The notes under the pieces were generated by a model. That model had not been told where the DNA came from. It saw only the letters and a list, made by a program, of their open reading frames with translations, and ran no database searches. A DNA stretch of 60,747 bases from an uncultured Clostridium sp. (GTDB lineage: Bacteria > Bacillota > Clostridia > Lachnospirales > Lachnospiraceae). Where the stretch lies: NCBI GenBank assembly GCA_900541315.1, contig UQJF01000003.1:1-60747 (forward strand). Direction: 5' to 3'. This document shows, piece after piece, positions 18,513-27,900 of this stretch (the stretch's first letter is position 1; each line of letters opens with the position of its first letter). Made by a program: the position numbers and the translations under genes.

Positions 18513-19931
18513 ATGAAAAAACAGGCAACATTTCTGGCTGTATTATCCACCGCAGTATTTACTGCATCCATGGCGTTCCCTGCTTATGCAAAAGCGGCAG
18601 GCTGGACCGAAGATAACGGCAACTGGTACTACTACGATTCCTACGGAGATCCCCTTACTGATACATGGAAAAAATCCGGGAATGACTGGTACTACTTAAA
18701 CTCAGACGGGATCCGCGCTTACTCACAGCAGGTAGATGAATACTATGTAAACGATGAAGGTAAACGCGTCACCTATCAGTGGGTCTCCATTGAAAACGAA
18801 GACTACTGGAACGAAGATGATGCACCTGAATTCCTCTATTACTATTATGGAAAAGACGGCAAAGCCTTAACTTCCACCTGGGCTTCCATTAACGGCAGCT
18901 GGTACTACTTTAACGAAGACAGCATTATGGAAACCGGTTCCATCCAGGTAGACGGCTATAACTATTACCTTGGGGAAGACGGCAGCAGAAAGACCGGCTG
19001 GATCCTTTTAGAAGAAGAAACAGATGACCCGGAAGATCTGGAAGCATGGTACTACTTTGATGGCAACGGCCGCCGCGTAGAAAATGAAGTAGATAAAAAG
19101 ATCGACGGTGCTTACTATACCTTTGAAGACGGAAAAATGCAGACCGGCTGGTATAAGCTTCCTGCTGCTGACAAAAATCCAGCTGAGAAGCTGACTGAAA
19201 ATTTCGGTCCTGAAAATACCGATGCTGAAAGCACAGAAACTGCCACTGGTTCAAACGCTGAAGCTGCAGAAAACAACGGATCAGAGGAAACTGCTGCTTC
19301 TACTGCTTCTCTTCCAGCCATCTCAGGCTACAAATACTATGACGAGGACGGAAAACGTGCTTCTGGCTGGCGCACCATTGAAGGTGTGGAAAACATCAGC
19401 GAAGACGGCGAATATTTCCGCTTCTACTTTAAAAACGGTACTCCTTACTATGGAAAAGAAGGACTTGAGATCTTCACCATTGAGTCCAAAAAATACGCAT
19501 TTAACACTGCCGGTGAAATGCAGACCGGAAAGCAGTCTGTAAAAACCTCAGAAGGCGTTTACGCTAACTACTATTTTGATGAAGAAGGTGTTATGAAAAC
19601 CGGCAAACAGACCATCTATGACGAGGATCTTGGCGAGACCCAGAACTGGCTCTTCCACGCAGAAGGCACAAAAAAAGGTCAGGGCTACCACGGCATCAAA
19701 GACAACACCCTCTATGTAAATGGTCTCCGCCAGGAAGCCGACAGGGATCTGCGCTTTGCACCAATGTCCTTAGACGGCATCCGTTACCTGGTAAATGTAA
19801 ACGGCACAGTCCAGAAAGCCGGTTCAACCTCCAAATCTGCATCTAAGCCAGAGCTTGGCAGCGGATATAAAGACTTCAAAGACGAAAATGAAGTAATCTG
19901 GACTGTTAATACAGAAGGTATCATCCAGTAA
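18513..19931 (+). CDS. Secreted protein with choline/glucan-binding-type wall repeats
   Basis: The 472-residue product starts with a signal peptide (about 1-26, cleavage near AYA-KAAG) and consists almost wholly of aromatic-rich repeats of the GNWYYYDSYG / DWYYLNSDG type, as in cell-wall-binding (choline/glucan-binding) domains. An acidic Glu/Thr/Ala spacer interrupts them near residues 230-265. No catalytic domain is visible. It probably binds teichoic or wall glycans at the cell surface. The start at 18513 follows AAAAAGGAG; the frame is open upstream but lacks a good start site. Confidence 0.85.
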   Translation: MKKQATFLAVLSTAVFTASMAFPAYAKAAGWTEDNGNWYYYDSYGDPLTDTWKKSGNDWYYLNSDGIRAYSQQVDEYYVNDEGKRVTYQWVSIENEDYWNEDDAPEFLYYYYGKDGKALTSTWASINGSWYYFNEDSIMETGSIQVDGYNYYLGEDGSRKTGWILLEEETDDPEDLEAWYYFDGNGRRVENEVDKKIDGAYYTFEDGKMQTGWYKLPAADKNPAEKLTENFGPENTDAESTETATGSNAEAAENNGSEETAASTASLPAISGYKYYDEDGKRASGWRTIEGVENISEDGEYFRFYFKNGTPYYGKEGLEIFTIESKKYAFNTAGEMQTGKQSVKTSEGVYANYYFDEEGVMKTGKQTIYDEDLGETQNWLFHAEGTKKGQGYHGIKDNTLYVNGLRQEADRDLRFAPMSLDGIRYLVNVNGTVQKAGSTSKSASKPELGSGYKDFKDENEVIWTVNTEGIIQ

Positions 19932-19981
19932 TAAAATCTCTGCCACGCTTTATGGCAGGCTATACAGCTTTCACCAAAAAC

Positions 19982-20025
19982 GGCGCGCCTTTATCATCCG
20001 TTCACAAAAAGGAGCGCCTTTTTTT
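19982..20025 (+). terminator. Rho-independent terminator
   Basis: An 11-bp stem with one mismatch (19982-19992 with 20008-20018) is followed by seven T. It lies 50 bases after the wall-binding gene. Confidence 0.85.
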
Positions 20026-20042
20026 GTGCATTTTGACGAATT

Positions 20043-20072
20043 TTGAAAAAAATTAAAAACAGGCGGTATATT
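20043..20072 (+). promoter_or_regulatory. Sigma-A-type promoter of the zinc-ribbon gene
   Basis: TTGAAA (20043-20048) and TATATT (20067-20072) are 18 bases apart, 70 bases before the start codon and directly after the upstream terminator. Confidence 0.6.
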
Positions 20073-20144
20073 TTGGGGATTCGCGCGTTATTTATAGTGT
20101 AAGGATTTTTTTAAACGAACATTTTACTCAAAGGGGGATTTGTG

Positions 20145-20630
20145 ATGAGAGAACTTGCTGTTTTTTACTGTCCAAAATGCGGATACTACGCCTACTACCA
20201 GACTTCACGCCATCCACAGTGTCCCAGATGCTTCTATCCGGATGAGATGCATATGGTGCGTATGCATTACAGGGAATTTATGGACATGGGATGTAAAGAA
20301 AGGGACGATTATCTGGCCCTTGAGATCTTAAAGGGCAATCCGTCTTACATAAAACGGATTACCGCACCACATAAGCGTTTCAACAGCCGTGAGATCATTG
20401 CAGAAATGAACATTGAGATCATGCGCCTTGACACAGAAAACAAAATACTCAGCGACACTGTCAAATGGATGCATGACACCATCTGGGAAATGATCCGTGA
20501 ACAGAAGGGCTACACAGATAAAAATGTGGCTGAGATCTTAAACAGCCTTGAAAATGATGATTCGTTGAAAAATCCTCCAGAGGATACAGCCACTGCCAAA
20601 CCGCCTGCCAGTGAGCACACCCAACATTGA
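20145..20630 (+). CDS. Zinc-ribbon protein of unknown function
   Basis: I do not recognise this 161-residue protein as a named family. It begins with a rubredoxin-like zinc ribbon (CPKCG near 9-13 and CPRC near 27-30), has a basic middle region (about 50-85), a predicted coiled-coil or helical segment (about 85-135) and an Ala/Pro/Thr tail. The ATG at 20145 is chosen over the overlapping GTG at 20142; AAGGGGG lies at a suitable distance. It is a single-gene transcript, with its own promoter, that converges on the GDPD gene. Confidence 0.7.
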   Translation: MRELAVFYCPKCGYYAYYQTSRHPQCPRCFYPDEMHMVRMHYREFMDMGCKERDDYLALEILKGNPSYIKRITAPHKRFNSREIIAEMNIEIMRLDTENKILSDTVKWMHDTIWEMIREQKGYTDKNVAEILNSLENDDSLKNPPEDTATAKPPASEHTQH

Positions 20631-20642
20631 TCTGGATGAACG

Positions 20643-21464
20643 TTAAAGACTACGGAGGGATCCCGGCTTATCTGTGATCATATTATCCACCTGGGCCTCT
20701 TCGCACTTTTTTAAAGAATAAGCATCATTAATGGTCCAGGCCACAGCCTTCTTTCCAAGACCATGTATCTGATCCACCAGTTCTTTCCTTACCAGCTCGA
20801 TGCTGATCATAAACTGGTCCGCAGCCACATACTGCCCCGGATCTCCTATATCCCTGGAAGTGATATAACCAGTCTTAAAAGAAGGCTCCAGCGCCTTTAC
20901 CTTCACTAAAACATTATAATCAAAGGATGTGATCATGCACTGGTCCACCATTTTCTTATCCCGGACCAGCTGTATGACTCTGTCCACAAAATCACCACTC
21001 TGGGTCCCGTCTTCTTTTATCTCAATATTTAAGGAGATCTTCCCCTTACAGGTATTTAAGGCCTCTTCCAGAGATGGTATCCTTATGCCGCCAAAGGACG
21101 GTCCCATACTGTCCACCGGATGAACCGCTTTTATTTCCTCCAACGTCAGATCCCGGATCTTTGCATCCTTTCCCATGATCCGTTTTAAATTACAGTCATG
21201 GAAAACCACCGGCACATTATCCTTTGTTTCATTTACATCCAGTTCGATCCAGTCAGAACCACTCTCTATAGCCTTTTCAAAAGCAGGGAGTGTATTTTCC
21301 AGCGCCTTTAAGGAATCTCCTCTGTGAGCCGTGATCTCCACCTGATCGATCCAGGAAGTCCCCTGTGCATATACAGGCATCGTCTGCCCCAAAACCAAAC
21401 AGGCTGTTACCATACAGACTGCCTTTTTCATGTAATTTATTCTTTTTTTACCTCTTAAAATCAT
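20643..21464 (-). CDS. Exported glycerophosphodiester phosphodiesterase
   Basis: The enzyme hydrolyses glycerophosphodiesters to glycerol-3-phosphate and an alcohol. A signal peptide (about 1-34, ending near VYAQG) precedes a GDPD domain with the catalytic HRG...ENT motif (AHRGDSLKALENT), metal ligands in WIELDVNET and the second histidine in VVFHDCNL, and a C-terminal AWTINDA strand. At 273 residues it is normal length. The first ATG is used because AGGAAGTGA lies about 9 bases before it, giving a long basic n-region. Likely roles are scavenging phospholipid or teichoic-acid glycerol units. Confidence 0.9.
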   Translation of the reverse strand: MILRGKKRINYMKKAVCMVTACLVLGQTMPVYAQGTSWIDQVEITAHRGDSLKALENTLPAFEKAIESGSDWIELDVNETKDNVPVVFHDCNLKRIMGKDAKIRDLTLEEIKAVHPVDSMGPSFGGIRIPSLEEALNTCKGKISLNIEIKEDGTQSGDFVDRVIQLVRDKKMVDQCMITSFDYNVLVKVKALEPSFKTGYITSRDIGDPGQYVAADQFMISIELVRKELVDQIHGLGKKAVAWTINDAYSLKKCEEAQVDNMITDKPGSLRSL

Positions 21465-21494
21465 AAAATATCACTTCCTAAGAAAAATTTTCAC

Positions 21495-21551
21495 TTGAAA
21501 TGCAGGTTCTGATGCCCTATATTAGAATGTCAGGGGCAAAAATATTTTGCC
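21495..21551 (+). promoter_or_regulatory. Promoter and inverted repeat before the 104-residue gene
   Basis: TTGAAA (21495-21500) and TATATT (21518-21523) are 17 bases apart. A perfect 7-bp inverted repeat GGCAAAA-ata-TTTTGCC (21535-21551) lies just past the expected start site, a typical operator position. Confidence 0.55.
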
Positions 21552-21583
21552 GCCAACCTTATATTTACTAAAGAGGAGCAAAA

Positions 21584-21898
21584 ATGGATATCAATCAATT
21601 ACTTAATGAACTGAAAGAAACCTATTCTTTTTCCAATGCAGCATACACCCAGACACCAGGGGAGACCATGACTGACTTTGTATTCTGCCTGACCCAGGAC
21701 CAGATCACCCGGTTCATCCAGAAAGCCAGTCGCCTGACCTCCATCGTAGAATCCTGCGCAAATATGATCAGCATCTGCGAACCAGGTTTAAAAGATACCT
21801 TAATGGCAACTACCATCCGCTGTATGGGAGCAAACGAGCTGCATATCCGCACCTGTGATTCCATGATCAAAATGCTGATCCAGTCTCTCTTTGACTAA
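21584..21898 (+). CDS. Small helical protein of unknown function
   Basis: I do not recognise this 104-residue protein. It is predicted mostly alpha-helical, with four cysteines (C48, C58, C64, C80 approximately) and an ending IKMLIQSLFD. There is no signal peptide or membrane helix. A strong AAAGAGGAG site and a well-formed promoter precede it, so it is very probably real. It is transcribed alone, divergent from the GDPD gene. Confidence 0.7.
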   Translation: MDINQLLNELKETYSFSNAAYTQTPGETMTDFVFCLTQDQITRFIQKASRLTSIVESCANMISICEPGLKDTLMATTIRCMGANELHIRTCDSMIKMLIQSLFD

Positions 21899-21969
21899 TG
21901 GGTAGTATAACACAATTTTTCGCAAAAATGCTCATTGTAAAAAAGCTTTCATAAAACCGTAAATATTTT

Positions 21970-21998
21970 TAGACATCCCCTTATAAATGATGTACAAT
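21970..21998 (+). promoter_or_regulatory. Sigma-A-type promoter
   Basis: TAGACA (21970-21975), a 17-base spacer and TACAAT (21993-21998) lie about 70 bases before the start of the secreted repeat protein. Confidence 0.65.
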
Positions 21999-22069
21999 AT
22001 ATGTATCTATACTATGCACGATCCATATTCAGTAAACTTGTATACTCATTATAGAAAGGGGATATTTTT

Positions 22070-22999
22070 ATGCAGAAAAAACACTTGCGTATCCTGGCAA
22101 CAGCAGCCTGTTTAAGTGCAGGACTGGCATTTTCCGCCTATGGAGAAGAGGCCATTTCCTCTGTTCCGCTCTCCTTTAGCTGGGATGGTGCCCCCAAAGG
22201 CGGAGAAATGGTAGGCACACTGACCGCTTCTACCACCAGCAAAGCCTTTATTGTAGAAGGAAGCGAATACTTAAAAGATGATGATACCTGGACCTACGGT
22301 GAATGGCCCTGTGCTGAGATTGAACTTTCCGCAGCAGAAGGCTACCATTTTTCCAGACCAAACCGCCGTACCTTCTCATTGTCCGGCTGCAATGTCCAGT
22401 ACAAGAGCGCTGAGATCGACAGTGACGGAAGTACCCTTATCCTGCAGGTCTACTTATCCCGTATCGGCGGCCAGCTGCCAAAGATCACTGACCTTTCCTG
22501 GAGCGGCAAAAACGCTGTATGGGACAGTATAGAAGGAAGTGACAGCTACGAAGTATGCCTGAAAAAAGACGGCAAGACACTTGTGACCATAAACTCTAAA
22601 GGAACCTCCTACGACTTCTCTGACTACATCAACATTGCCGGCTCCTATACCTTCACAGTCCGTGCCGTCACTACCGCCAGCAGCCAGAACAGCACCTGGT
22701 CCACAGGTTCTGAACCTTACATCCTCACCTTAGAAGATGCCTGGTACAGTGACAACGGCATCTGGAAACAGGTAGGAAATAAATGGCGTTTCGTCTATAC
22801 TGATGGCTCTTACCCCACCTTCAGCTGGCGCCAGATCAAAGAAAAATGGTACTACTTTGACGGAAACGGCTATATGGTAAGCAATTGCTATGTAAAATCC
22901 CTTGCTGAAAATCTGTATTACCGGATCGGAGAAGATGGTGTGTGGGATGAGACCGGGGATACATACACTCCCAACCGGGCGAAATACACTGTTTATTAA
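22070..22999 (+). CDS. Secreted fibronectin-III-like protein with C-terminal wall-binding repeats
   Basis: This 309-residue protein has a signal peptide (about 1-25), a beta-rich region (30-130), a fibronectin-III-like domain (about 138-225, starting KITDLSWSG and containing YTFTVRAVTT) and C-terminal aromatic repeats (about 228-300, KWYYFDGNGYMV) of the wall-binding type also found at 18513-19931. It is probably a surface-anchored binding protein; no enzyme motif is visible. It has its own promoter and an AAAGGGG site. The SNF2 gene begins 44 bases later. Confidence 0.8.
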   Translation: MQKKHLRILATAACLSAGLAFSAYGEEAISSVPLSFSWDGAPKGGEMVGTLTASTTSKAFIVEGSEYLKDDDTWTYGEWPCAEIELSAAEGYHFSRPNRRTFSLSGCNVQYKSAEIDSDGSTLILQVYLSRIGGQLPKITDLSWSGKNAVWDSIEGSDSYEVCLKKDGKTLVTINSKGTSYDFSDYINIAGSYTFTVRAVTTASSQNSTWSTGSEPYILTLEDAWYSDNGIWKQVGNKWRFVYTDGSYPTFSWRQIKEKWYYFDGNGYMVSNCYVKSLAENLYYRIGEDGVWDETGDTYTPNRAKYTVY

Positions 23000-23043
23000 A
23001 ATAAATCAAAAATATACTGATAAAAAACGAGGATATATACACC

Positions 23044-26000
23044 ATGAGATGGAGTCACTTATTCAGCAGCACAATCCGAAACCGGGGATTTCTATATTAT
23101 AAAAATGGACATGTAGAAAAAGTCCACAAAGCAGGCAACACTTATACTGGAACCGTAACCGGTTCCAGTTCTCATATCTACCAGGTCACGGTCACGGTAA
23201 AAAATGATGTGGTCCGCTCCATGTCCTGCACCTGTCCCTATGCCCAGGGCAGGATCGGTTGTAAACACGAAGCGGCTGTTTTATACATGATCGAACAGGA
23301 ACCTGAACTGATCCAGGACTCTGGTCCTGCAAAACCAGAAAAGCCGGATCCGCCTTTAAATCCCCTTATTTTAGATCAGCTTATGGCATCTCCCGGAAAA
23401 TACACCTACTTTCACCCGGAAGAAATGGGAAAGTCCCTTCCCATCACCACTTCCATGTGGGAAAAGGCACTGGATTTTGTGCGTGAAGGCAAGCTTAAAT
23501 TAAGCAGCATGAACACCACATTTTCCGGAGGATACTACTATTCCCAGGATGATTCCCTGAAGCTGGATATTACCGGCAGCTTTCCCAAATCTGAATCTTC
23601 CTACCGGCCAGAAGTCAGGATGACCTGCGATTCCACCCATATCCTCCAATGTAACTGTACTTACAAAGGCTGCAATGCCCATTATGACATTGGATCTCGT
23701 TTCGGTGCAAAGATCCCCTGTATCCATGGTCTTGGGCTGTATTATCTTGCAGGTTTAAAAATTAAAAAAGAAAAGCCTGGTGATGCCACTGACCGTGGTG
23801 GTCAGGATTTTCTCAGTCGCTTTCAGATTTTTAATATTCAAAATAAGCTTTTGGACATTGCAGACCAGCTTCCTGGAGAAACATTAGAATTAGAGGCCCG
23901 GCTTAACGATAAATACTTTGATGGGCTGACTGTTTCCTTCCGTATTGGCACTAAATCCCTGTATATAATTAAAGATCTGACACACTTTGTAGATCAGATG
24001 GAGAAAAAGGCTGTAGCCCCATTCGGCACAAAAACCACCTTAAAACTGGGAGAAGAATACCTTACAGAACAGGGAAAACGCTACTATGCTTTCATAAAAA
24101 AATACATTACCGAGCAAAACAGATACAATGCTTATTACCGCCATTCACCTGGCCAGTCATATTATGCAGAAGAAATAAAGCAAGAACTTCCTCTCTTTGG
24201 CCAGCGCATTGACGATCTGTACGAAGCCATTGGAAATCACACAATAGAGCTGTCCTCCTATGACAGATCCAAAAAGAAGAAAGAAATGCTCACCTGCCAC
24301 GATGCATCTCTCCCTCTTTCCTTAGAGCTGTCACCTGTGTACACAGTAACAGGCTACTCAGCACCCTTGACAGATGCCAGTGAAAATTCACTGCCATTTG
24401 ATGAATGTTTCGATGGCATCTGCATAACCGGTTCTCTTCACGAAACCATTAACGGTGCAAATGCTTCTTATTATGTAGCGCCACCTTATTTTAACCGCAT
24501 TTCCAAGGACCGGATAAAAGAGATTGCTCCACTGGCAGCTATGGCTTATGACGGCCAGCTTCAATTCACCATCGGCCGCCGAAATCTGTCTCAGTTTTAC
24601 TATAAAACACTGCCATGGATGCGAAGCATTGCAGACGTAGACGAATCAAAGCTGGGCGAAATACAGCCTCTGCTTCCCCCAAAAGCCCATTTTTCCTTCT
24701 ATCTGGACACAGAAGAAAACAGGATCAGCTGTAAAGCAGAAGTTTCCTATGGTGAGCAGTTCACAGCTCCACTGGTTAAAAGAGAGCTGTCAGAAATATT
24801 ACCGGAAACCTTCCGTGATCCAGACCGAGAATTTGATGCTGCACAAACCGTCTTAAGCTACTTTCCCTTTACAGAAGCAAATGGCCGTTACCACAGCGAA
24901 AAAGACGAAAGTTCCATCTTTGAAATTTTAACTGAAGGCATAGATCGCTTCCTCTCACTTGGCGATGTTCATACCACAGACCGCTTCCGCAGGATCACCA
25001 TCCGCAAAACACCAAAGCTTTCCGTGGGCATTTCCCTGGATAATGGCTTACTGGATCTGTCTATTTCAGCAGAAGGCATTTCCAACGAAGAGCTGCTGGA
25101 AATCCTGAAAAGCTACCAGAAAAAGAAGAAATTCTTCCGCCTGAAAAATGGGGATTTTCTGAAATTAGAAGAGGACGCTGAAGATAATCTTCTCATACTG
25201 GAAGGCCTGTTCGATCAGCTGCAGATTTCCCCAAAAGACTTTGTAAAAGGGAAAATGCACCTTCCGGCTTACCGGGCACTGTACTTAAACCGTCTGATGG
25301 AACAGTCCGAAGAACTGTATACACAACGCGACCGCCATTTTAAACAGCTGATCCGTGAATTTAAGTCTGTTAATGACACTGACTTTGAAGTGCCAGAACA
25401 TTTAAAAACCACCATGCGTAATTATCAGTCAGACGGATATAAATGGATCCGGCTTTTAGACCACTTTGGCTTTGGCGGTATCCTTGCAGATGAAATGGGT
25501 CTTGGAAAAACCCTTCAGGCCATTTCTGTCCTGTCTGCCTGTAAAGCAGAAAATGGACACTGCCATACATTAGTAGTAACTCCCGCTTCTCTTGTATACA
25601 ACTGGTGCGAAGAAATACATCGTTTCGCCCCAAAATTGCAGGCAGCTCCAGTAAGCGGCACCCAGACAGAACGGCAGCTGATCCTTGAAAAACAGAGGGA
25701 TTACGATATTCTGGTCACATCCTATGACCTTTTAAAAAGAGATATCGATCAGTATGACGCACTGAGATTCGATTTCCAGATCCTGGATGAAGCGCAGTAT
25801 ATTAAAAATCACACTACAGCCGCTTCAAAAGCCGTAAAAGTGATCCATAGCAAGACCCGGCTGGCATTAACCGGCACTCCGATTGAAAACCGCCTCAGCG
25901 AACTGTGGAGTATTTTTGATTATCTCATGCCTGGTTTCCTGTATAAATATGAAACCTTTAAGAAAAGCTTTGAGACACCTATTATAAAAAACAAGGATAT

Positions 26001-26799
26001 GGCTGCATCCGAAAGACTCCGACAGATGACTGCTCCCTTTATCCTGCGCCGCCTGAAAAAAGACGTTCTCCGGGATCTTCCGGAAAAACTGGAAGAAGTA
26101 CGCTACGCAAAACCGGAGAAAAAGCAGCTGGATCTGTACAACGGCCAGCTGGTGCATATGCAGAAACTGCTAAAAAACCAGAACGAAGACGATTTTAACA
26201 AAAACAAGCTGAAAGTACTGGCTGAACTTACAAGGATACGCCAGATCTGCTGCGACCCGTCCCTTTGTTTTGAAGACTACAACGGCGGTTCTGCCAAGCG
26301 GGAAGCCTGCATGGAGCTGATCGCAAGCGCAGCTGAAAGCGGCCACAAAATGCTGGTATTTTCCCAGTTTACTTCTATGCTCGAATTGCTGGAAAAAGAC
26401 CTGAAAGCATCCGGTCTCTCCTGGTATAAAATAACCGGCTCCACCCCAAAAGAAGAACGTATCCGTCTGGTAAAAGCATTTAACGAAGACTCTGTTCCTG
26501 TTTTCCTGATCTCCTTAAAAGCTGGCGGAACCGGTCTGAACCTTACCGGTGCTGACATCGTCATCCACTACGATCCATGGTGGAATCTGGCAGTCCAAAA
26601 CCAGGCCACTGACCGCGCCCACCGCTTAGGCCAGACCAAAACCGTCACTGTATACAAACTGATCATGAAAGACTCCATTGAAGAAAAGATCCTCAAACTA
26701 CAGGAAGCCAAAAAAGACCTTGCTGATGAGATCCTAAAGGGTGAAAACGGAAACCTTGGAAGCCTTAGCCAGGAGGAACTGCGGGAGTTGATCGGGTAA
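23044..26799 (+). CDS. SWIM zinc-finger SNF2-family helicase-like ATPase
   Basis: The 1251-residue protein starts with a SWIM zinc finger (about 55-85, CTCPYAQGRIGCKH), has a large uncharacterised middle region (100-770) and ends with a complete SF2 motor. The motor has motif I DEMGLGKT near 815, a DEAQ box near 915, TGTPIENR, and a C-terminal RecA lobe with SLKAGGTGLNLT and QATDRAHRLGQ. These bacterial Swi2/Snf2 proteins translocate on double-stranded DNA; RapA-like and defence (DISARM-like) roles are known for relatives, but this SWIM type is common in Firmicutes chromosomes. No partner gene adjoins it and a terminator follows. Confidence 0.9.
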   Translation: MRWSHLFSSTIRNRGFLYYKNGHVEKVHKAGNTYTGTVTGSSSHIYQVTVTVKNDVVRSMSCTCPYAQGRIGCKHEAAVLYMIEQEPELIQDSGPAKPEKPDPPLNPLILDQLMASPGKYTYFHPEEMGKSLPITTSMWEKALDFVREGKLKLSSMNTTFSGGYYYSQDDSLKLDITGSFPKSESSYRPEVRMTCDSTHILQCNCTYKGCNAHYDIGSRFGAKIPCIHGLGLYYLAGLKIKKEKPGDATDRGGQDFLSRFQIFNIQNKLLDIADQLPGETLELEARLNDKYFDGLTVSFRIGTKSLYIIKDLTHFVDQMEKKAVAPFGTKTTLKLGEEYLTEQGKRYYAFIKKYITEQNRYNAYYRHSPGQSYYAEEIKQELPLFGQRIDDLYEAIGNHTIELSSYDRSKKKKEMLTCHDASLPLSLELSPVYTVTGYSAPLTDASENSLPFDECFDGICITGSLHETINGANASYYVAPPYFNRISKDRIKEIAPLAAMAYDGQLQFTIGRRNLSQFYYKTLPWMRSIADVDESKLGEIQPLLPPKAHFSFYLDTEENRISCKAEVSYGEQFTAPLVKRELSEILPETFRDPDREFDAAQTVLSYFPFTEANGRYHSEKDESSIFEILTEGIDRFLSLGDVHTTDRFRRITIRKTPKLSVGISLDNGLLDLSISAEGISNEELLEILKSYQKKKKFFRLKNGDFLKLEEDAEDNLLILEGLFDQLQISPKDFVKGKMHLPAYRALYLNRLMEQSEELYTQRDRHFKQLIREFKSVNDTDFEVPEHLKTTMRNYQSDGYKWIRLLDHFGFGGILADEMGLGKTLQAISVLSACKAENGHCHTLVVTPASLVYNWCEEIHRFAPKLQAAPVSGTQTERQLILEKQRDYDILVTSYDLLKRDIDQYDALRFDFQILDEAQYIKNHTTAASKAVKVIHSKTRLALTGTPIENRLSELWSIFDYLMPGFLYKYETFKKSFETPIIKNKDMAASERLRQMTAPFILRRLKKDVLRDLPEKLEEVRYAKPEKKQLDLYNGQLVHMQKLLKNQNEDDFNKNKLKVLAELTRIRQICCDPSLCFEDYNGGSAKREACMELIASAAESGHKMLVFSQFTSMLELLEKDLKASGLSWYKITGSTPKEERIRLVKAFNEDSVPVFLISLKAGGTGLNLTGADIVIHYDPWWNLAVQNQATDRAHRLGQTKTVTVYKLIMKDSIEEKILKLQEAKKDLADEILKGENGNLGSLSQEELRELIG

Positions 26800-26842
26800 T
26801 CTTATCAGCGCCAAAGTTTTATTCTTGCATATCTAATATTTT

Positions 26843-26891
26843 AAAAGCAGTTGTCTGGAACACTACTTACTTTTTCAGATAACTGCTTTTT
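26843..26891 (+). terminator. Rho-independent terminator after the SNF2 gene
   Basis: A 15-bp stem with one G-T pair (26843-26857 with 26876-26890) ends in a T-run. Its left side begins with AAAA, so it may work in both directions. Confidence 0.8.
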
Positions 26892-27004
26892 GATACATGT
26901 TATGCTTTTTCTATTTTATCCACATAAATCTCTGAATTAAGCATTACTCTAAAAGCTGCATTATCCGGATTTACGAAAATCCCCATTTTGCGCCCCTTTC
27001 ACAT

Positions 27005-27391
27005 TTAAAATGCCATTCGTAATTCTTTTTTGCTCTTCCTCAGATATTCTCCTACATATTTCCTAAAATCCTGATATTTAATCATTTTCAACCCATACAA
27101 GATGGTTCGATACCAATATAACGGCAAAATATGCCATTTCTTCATCTTTAAATATTCTCTGCAAAAATATATCTCACTGCAGATATTACAGGTATAGGCA
27201 AATGCCTTCACTTTTTCCGTACTGTTTCCATGAAGATGATGGACTACACTCTTTGGATCATAAACAGTCTTCCAGCCAGCCTTCTCCATAGAAATCCCAA
27301 GTATCAATTCCTCTTCATACAAAAATGGCTTTTCATCCAACGGAGTTACATCTAATGCACATTTTCGGCTGAACATAAAGCAACATCCCAA
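27005..27391 (-). pseudogene. C-terminal remnant of a GT2 glycosyltransferase
   Basis: The open frame encodes only the acceptor side and C-terminal helices of a GT2 enzyme: a CCFMFSRK segment, the EEELILG acidic motif and PKSVVHHLHG. The donor-binding half is missing. The only start at 27391 is a TTG, and the same frame continues upstream through residues resembling the protein (GREHDYDKEIFQVYAVLG) to a stop near 27446. This is therefore the 3' end of a truncated gene. Confidence 0.75.
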
Positions 27392-27425
27392 AACCGCGTA
27401 TACCTGAAAAATCTCTTTATCATAA

Positions 27426-27497
27426 TCATGCTCTCTTCCCCAACACTAGTGCTTGATATTGATCTCCATAATCTCTAGCAGCTACTGCATTTGCCAT
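27426..27497 (-). pseudogene. 23-residue N-terminal stub of an interrupted gene
   Basis: An ATG with a strong GGAGAGGAAATTAT leader opens a frame (MANAVAARDYGDQYQALV) that ends after 23 codons exactly where the GT2 remnant begins. It reads like the beginning of a larger protein, possibly of a nuclease-type defence family, cut off by the recombination that deposited the GT2 fragment. The family assignment is a guess. Confidence 0.4.
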
Positions 27498-27603
27498 ATA
27501 ATTTCCTCTCCTCTCCTTTTCATATGTCAAAAGAACAGAGACTAATATCTCCCTACGTTTCATATGATGCCATATTTTTGATTATCAACTACTGATATGG
27601 CAT

Positions 27604-27897
27604 TCAATTTTGTCGCAGCTCAGTAATCAAGCATCCTATATTGCTTCCTACCGAATATTCCAAAGCCCCTATATCCTCACAAAACTGTTTTTCATTTTCA
27701 ATTGCTTTGTCAATTCGTTTTACGAACTCGTTCGCACGATATGCATCTTTTTTATATCCTTTATACAATTTTCTCATGCAATGTTCAGTATACCTTCTTT
27801 CTCTCGTAATCTTTGGATTTTTCAATAACTTGTCCTTTCTGACTTCATCTGATTTTAATACTTTTGTTCTCTCTGCAAATGTTCTCTTTTCTCGCAT
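27604..27897 (-). CDS. Small basic protein paired with an AAA ATPase
   Basis: I do not recognise this 97-residue protein. It is rich in Lys/Arg/Glu (first 50 residues strongly basic), predicted helical, and ends in a more hydrophobic IGALEYSVGSNIGCLI stretch. It begins 3 bases after the stop of the ATPase at 27901-29286 with its ribosome binding site (AAAGGGG) inside that gene, so the two form a coupled pair. ATPases of this type often have a downstream effector or nuclease partner; this one is much shorter than RloB-type proteins and may be a reduced or different partner. Confidence 0.65.
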   Translation of the reverse strand: MREKRTFAERTKVLKSDEVRKDKLLKNPKITRERRYTEHCMRKLYKGYKKDAYRANEFVKRIDKAIENEKQFCEDIGALEYSVGSNIGCLITELRQN

Positions 27898-27900
27898 ACA

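Noticed and set aside
18925..19321. Minus-strand open frames inside the wall-binding repeat protein
   Set aside because: They mirror the aromatic repeats and carry no signal or binding site.
20615..20645. GATCTGGAT segment resembling part of a TPP riboswitch
   Set aside because: It lies between two convergent genes and lacks the other thi-box conserved parts; a chance match.
27604..27897. The 97-residue protein as a missing TIR-type ThsB
   Set aside because: No TIR motifs (no catalytic Glu context or beta-alpha pattern); it is basic and helical and tied to the AAA ATPase.
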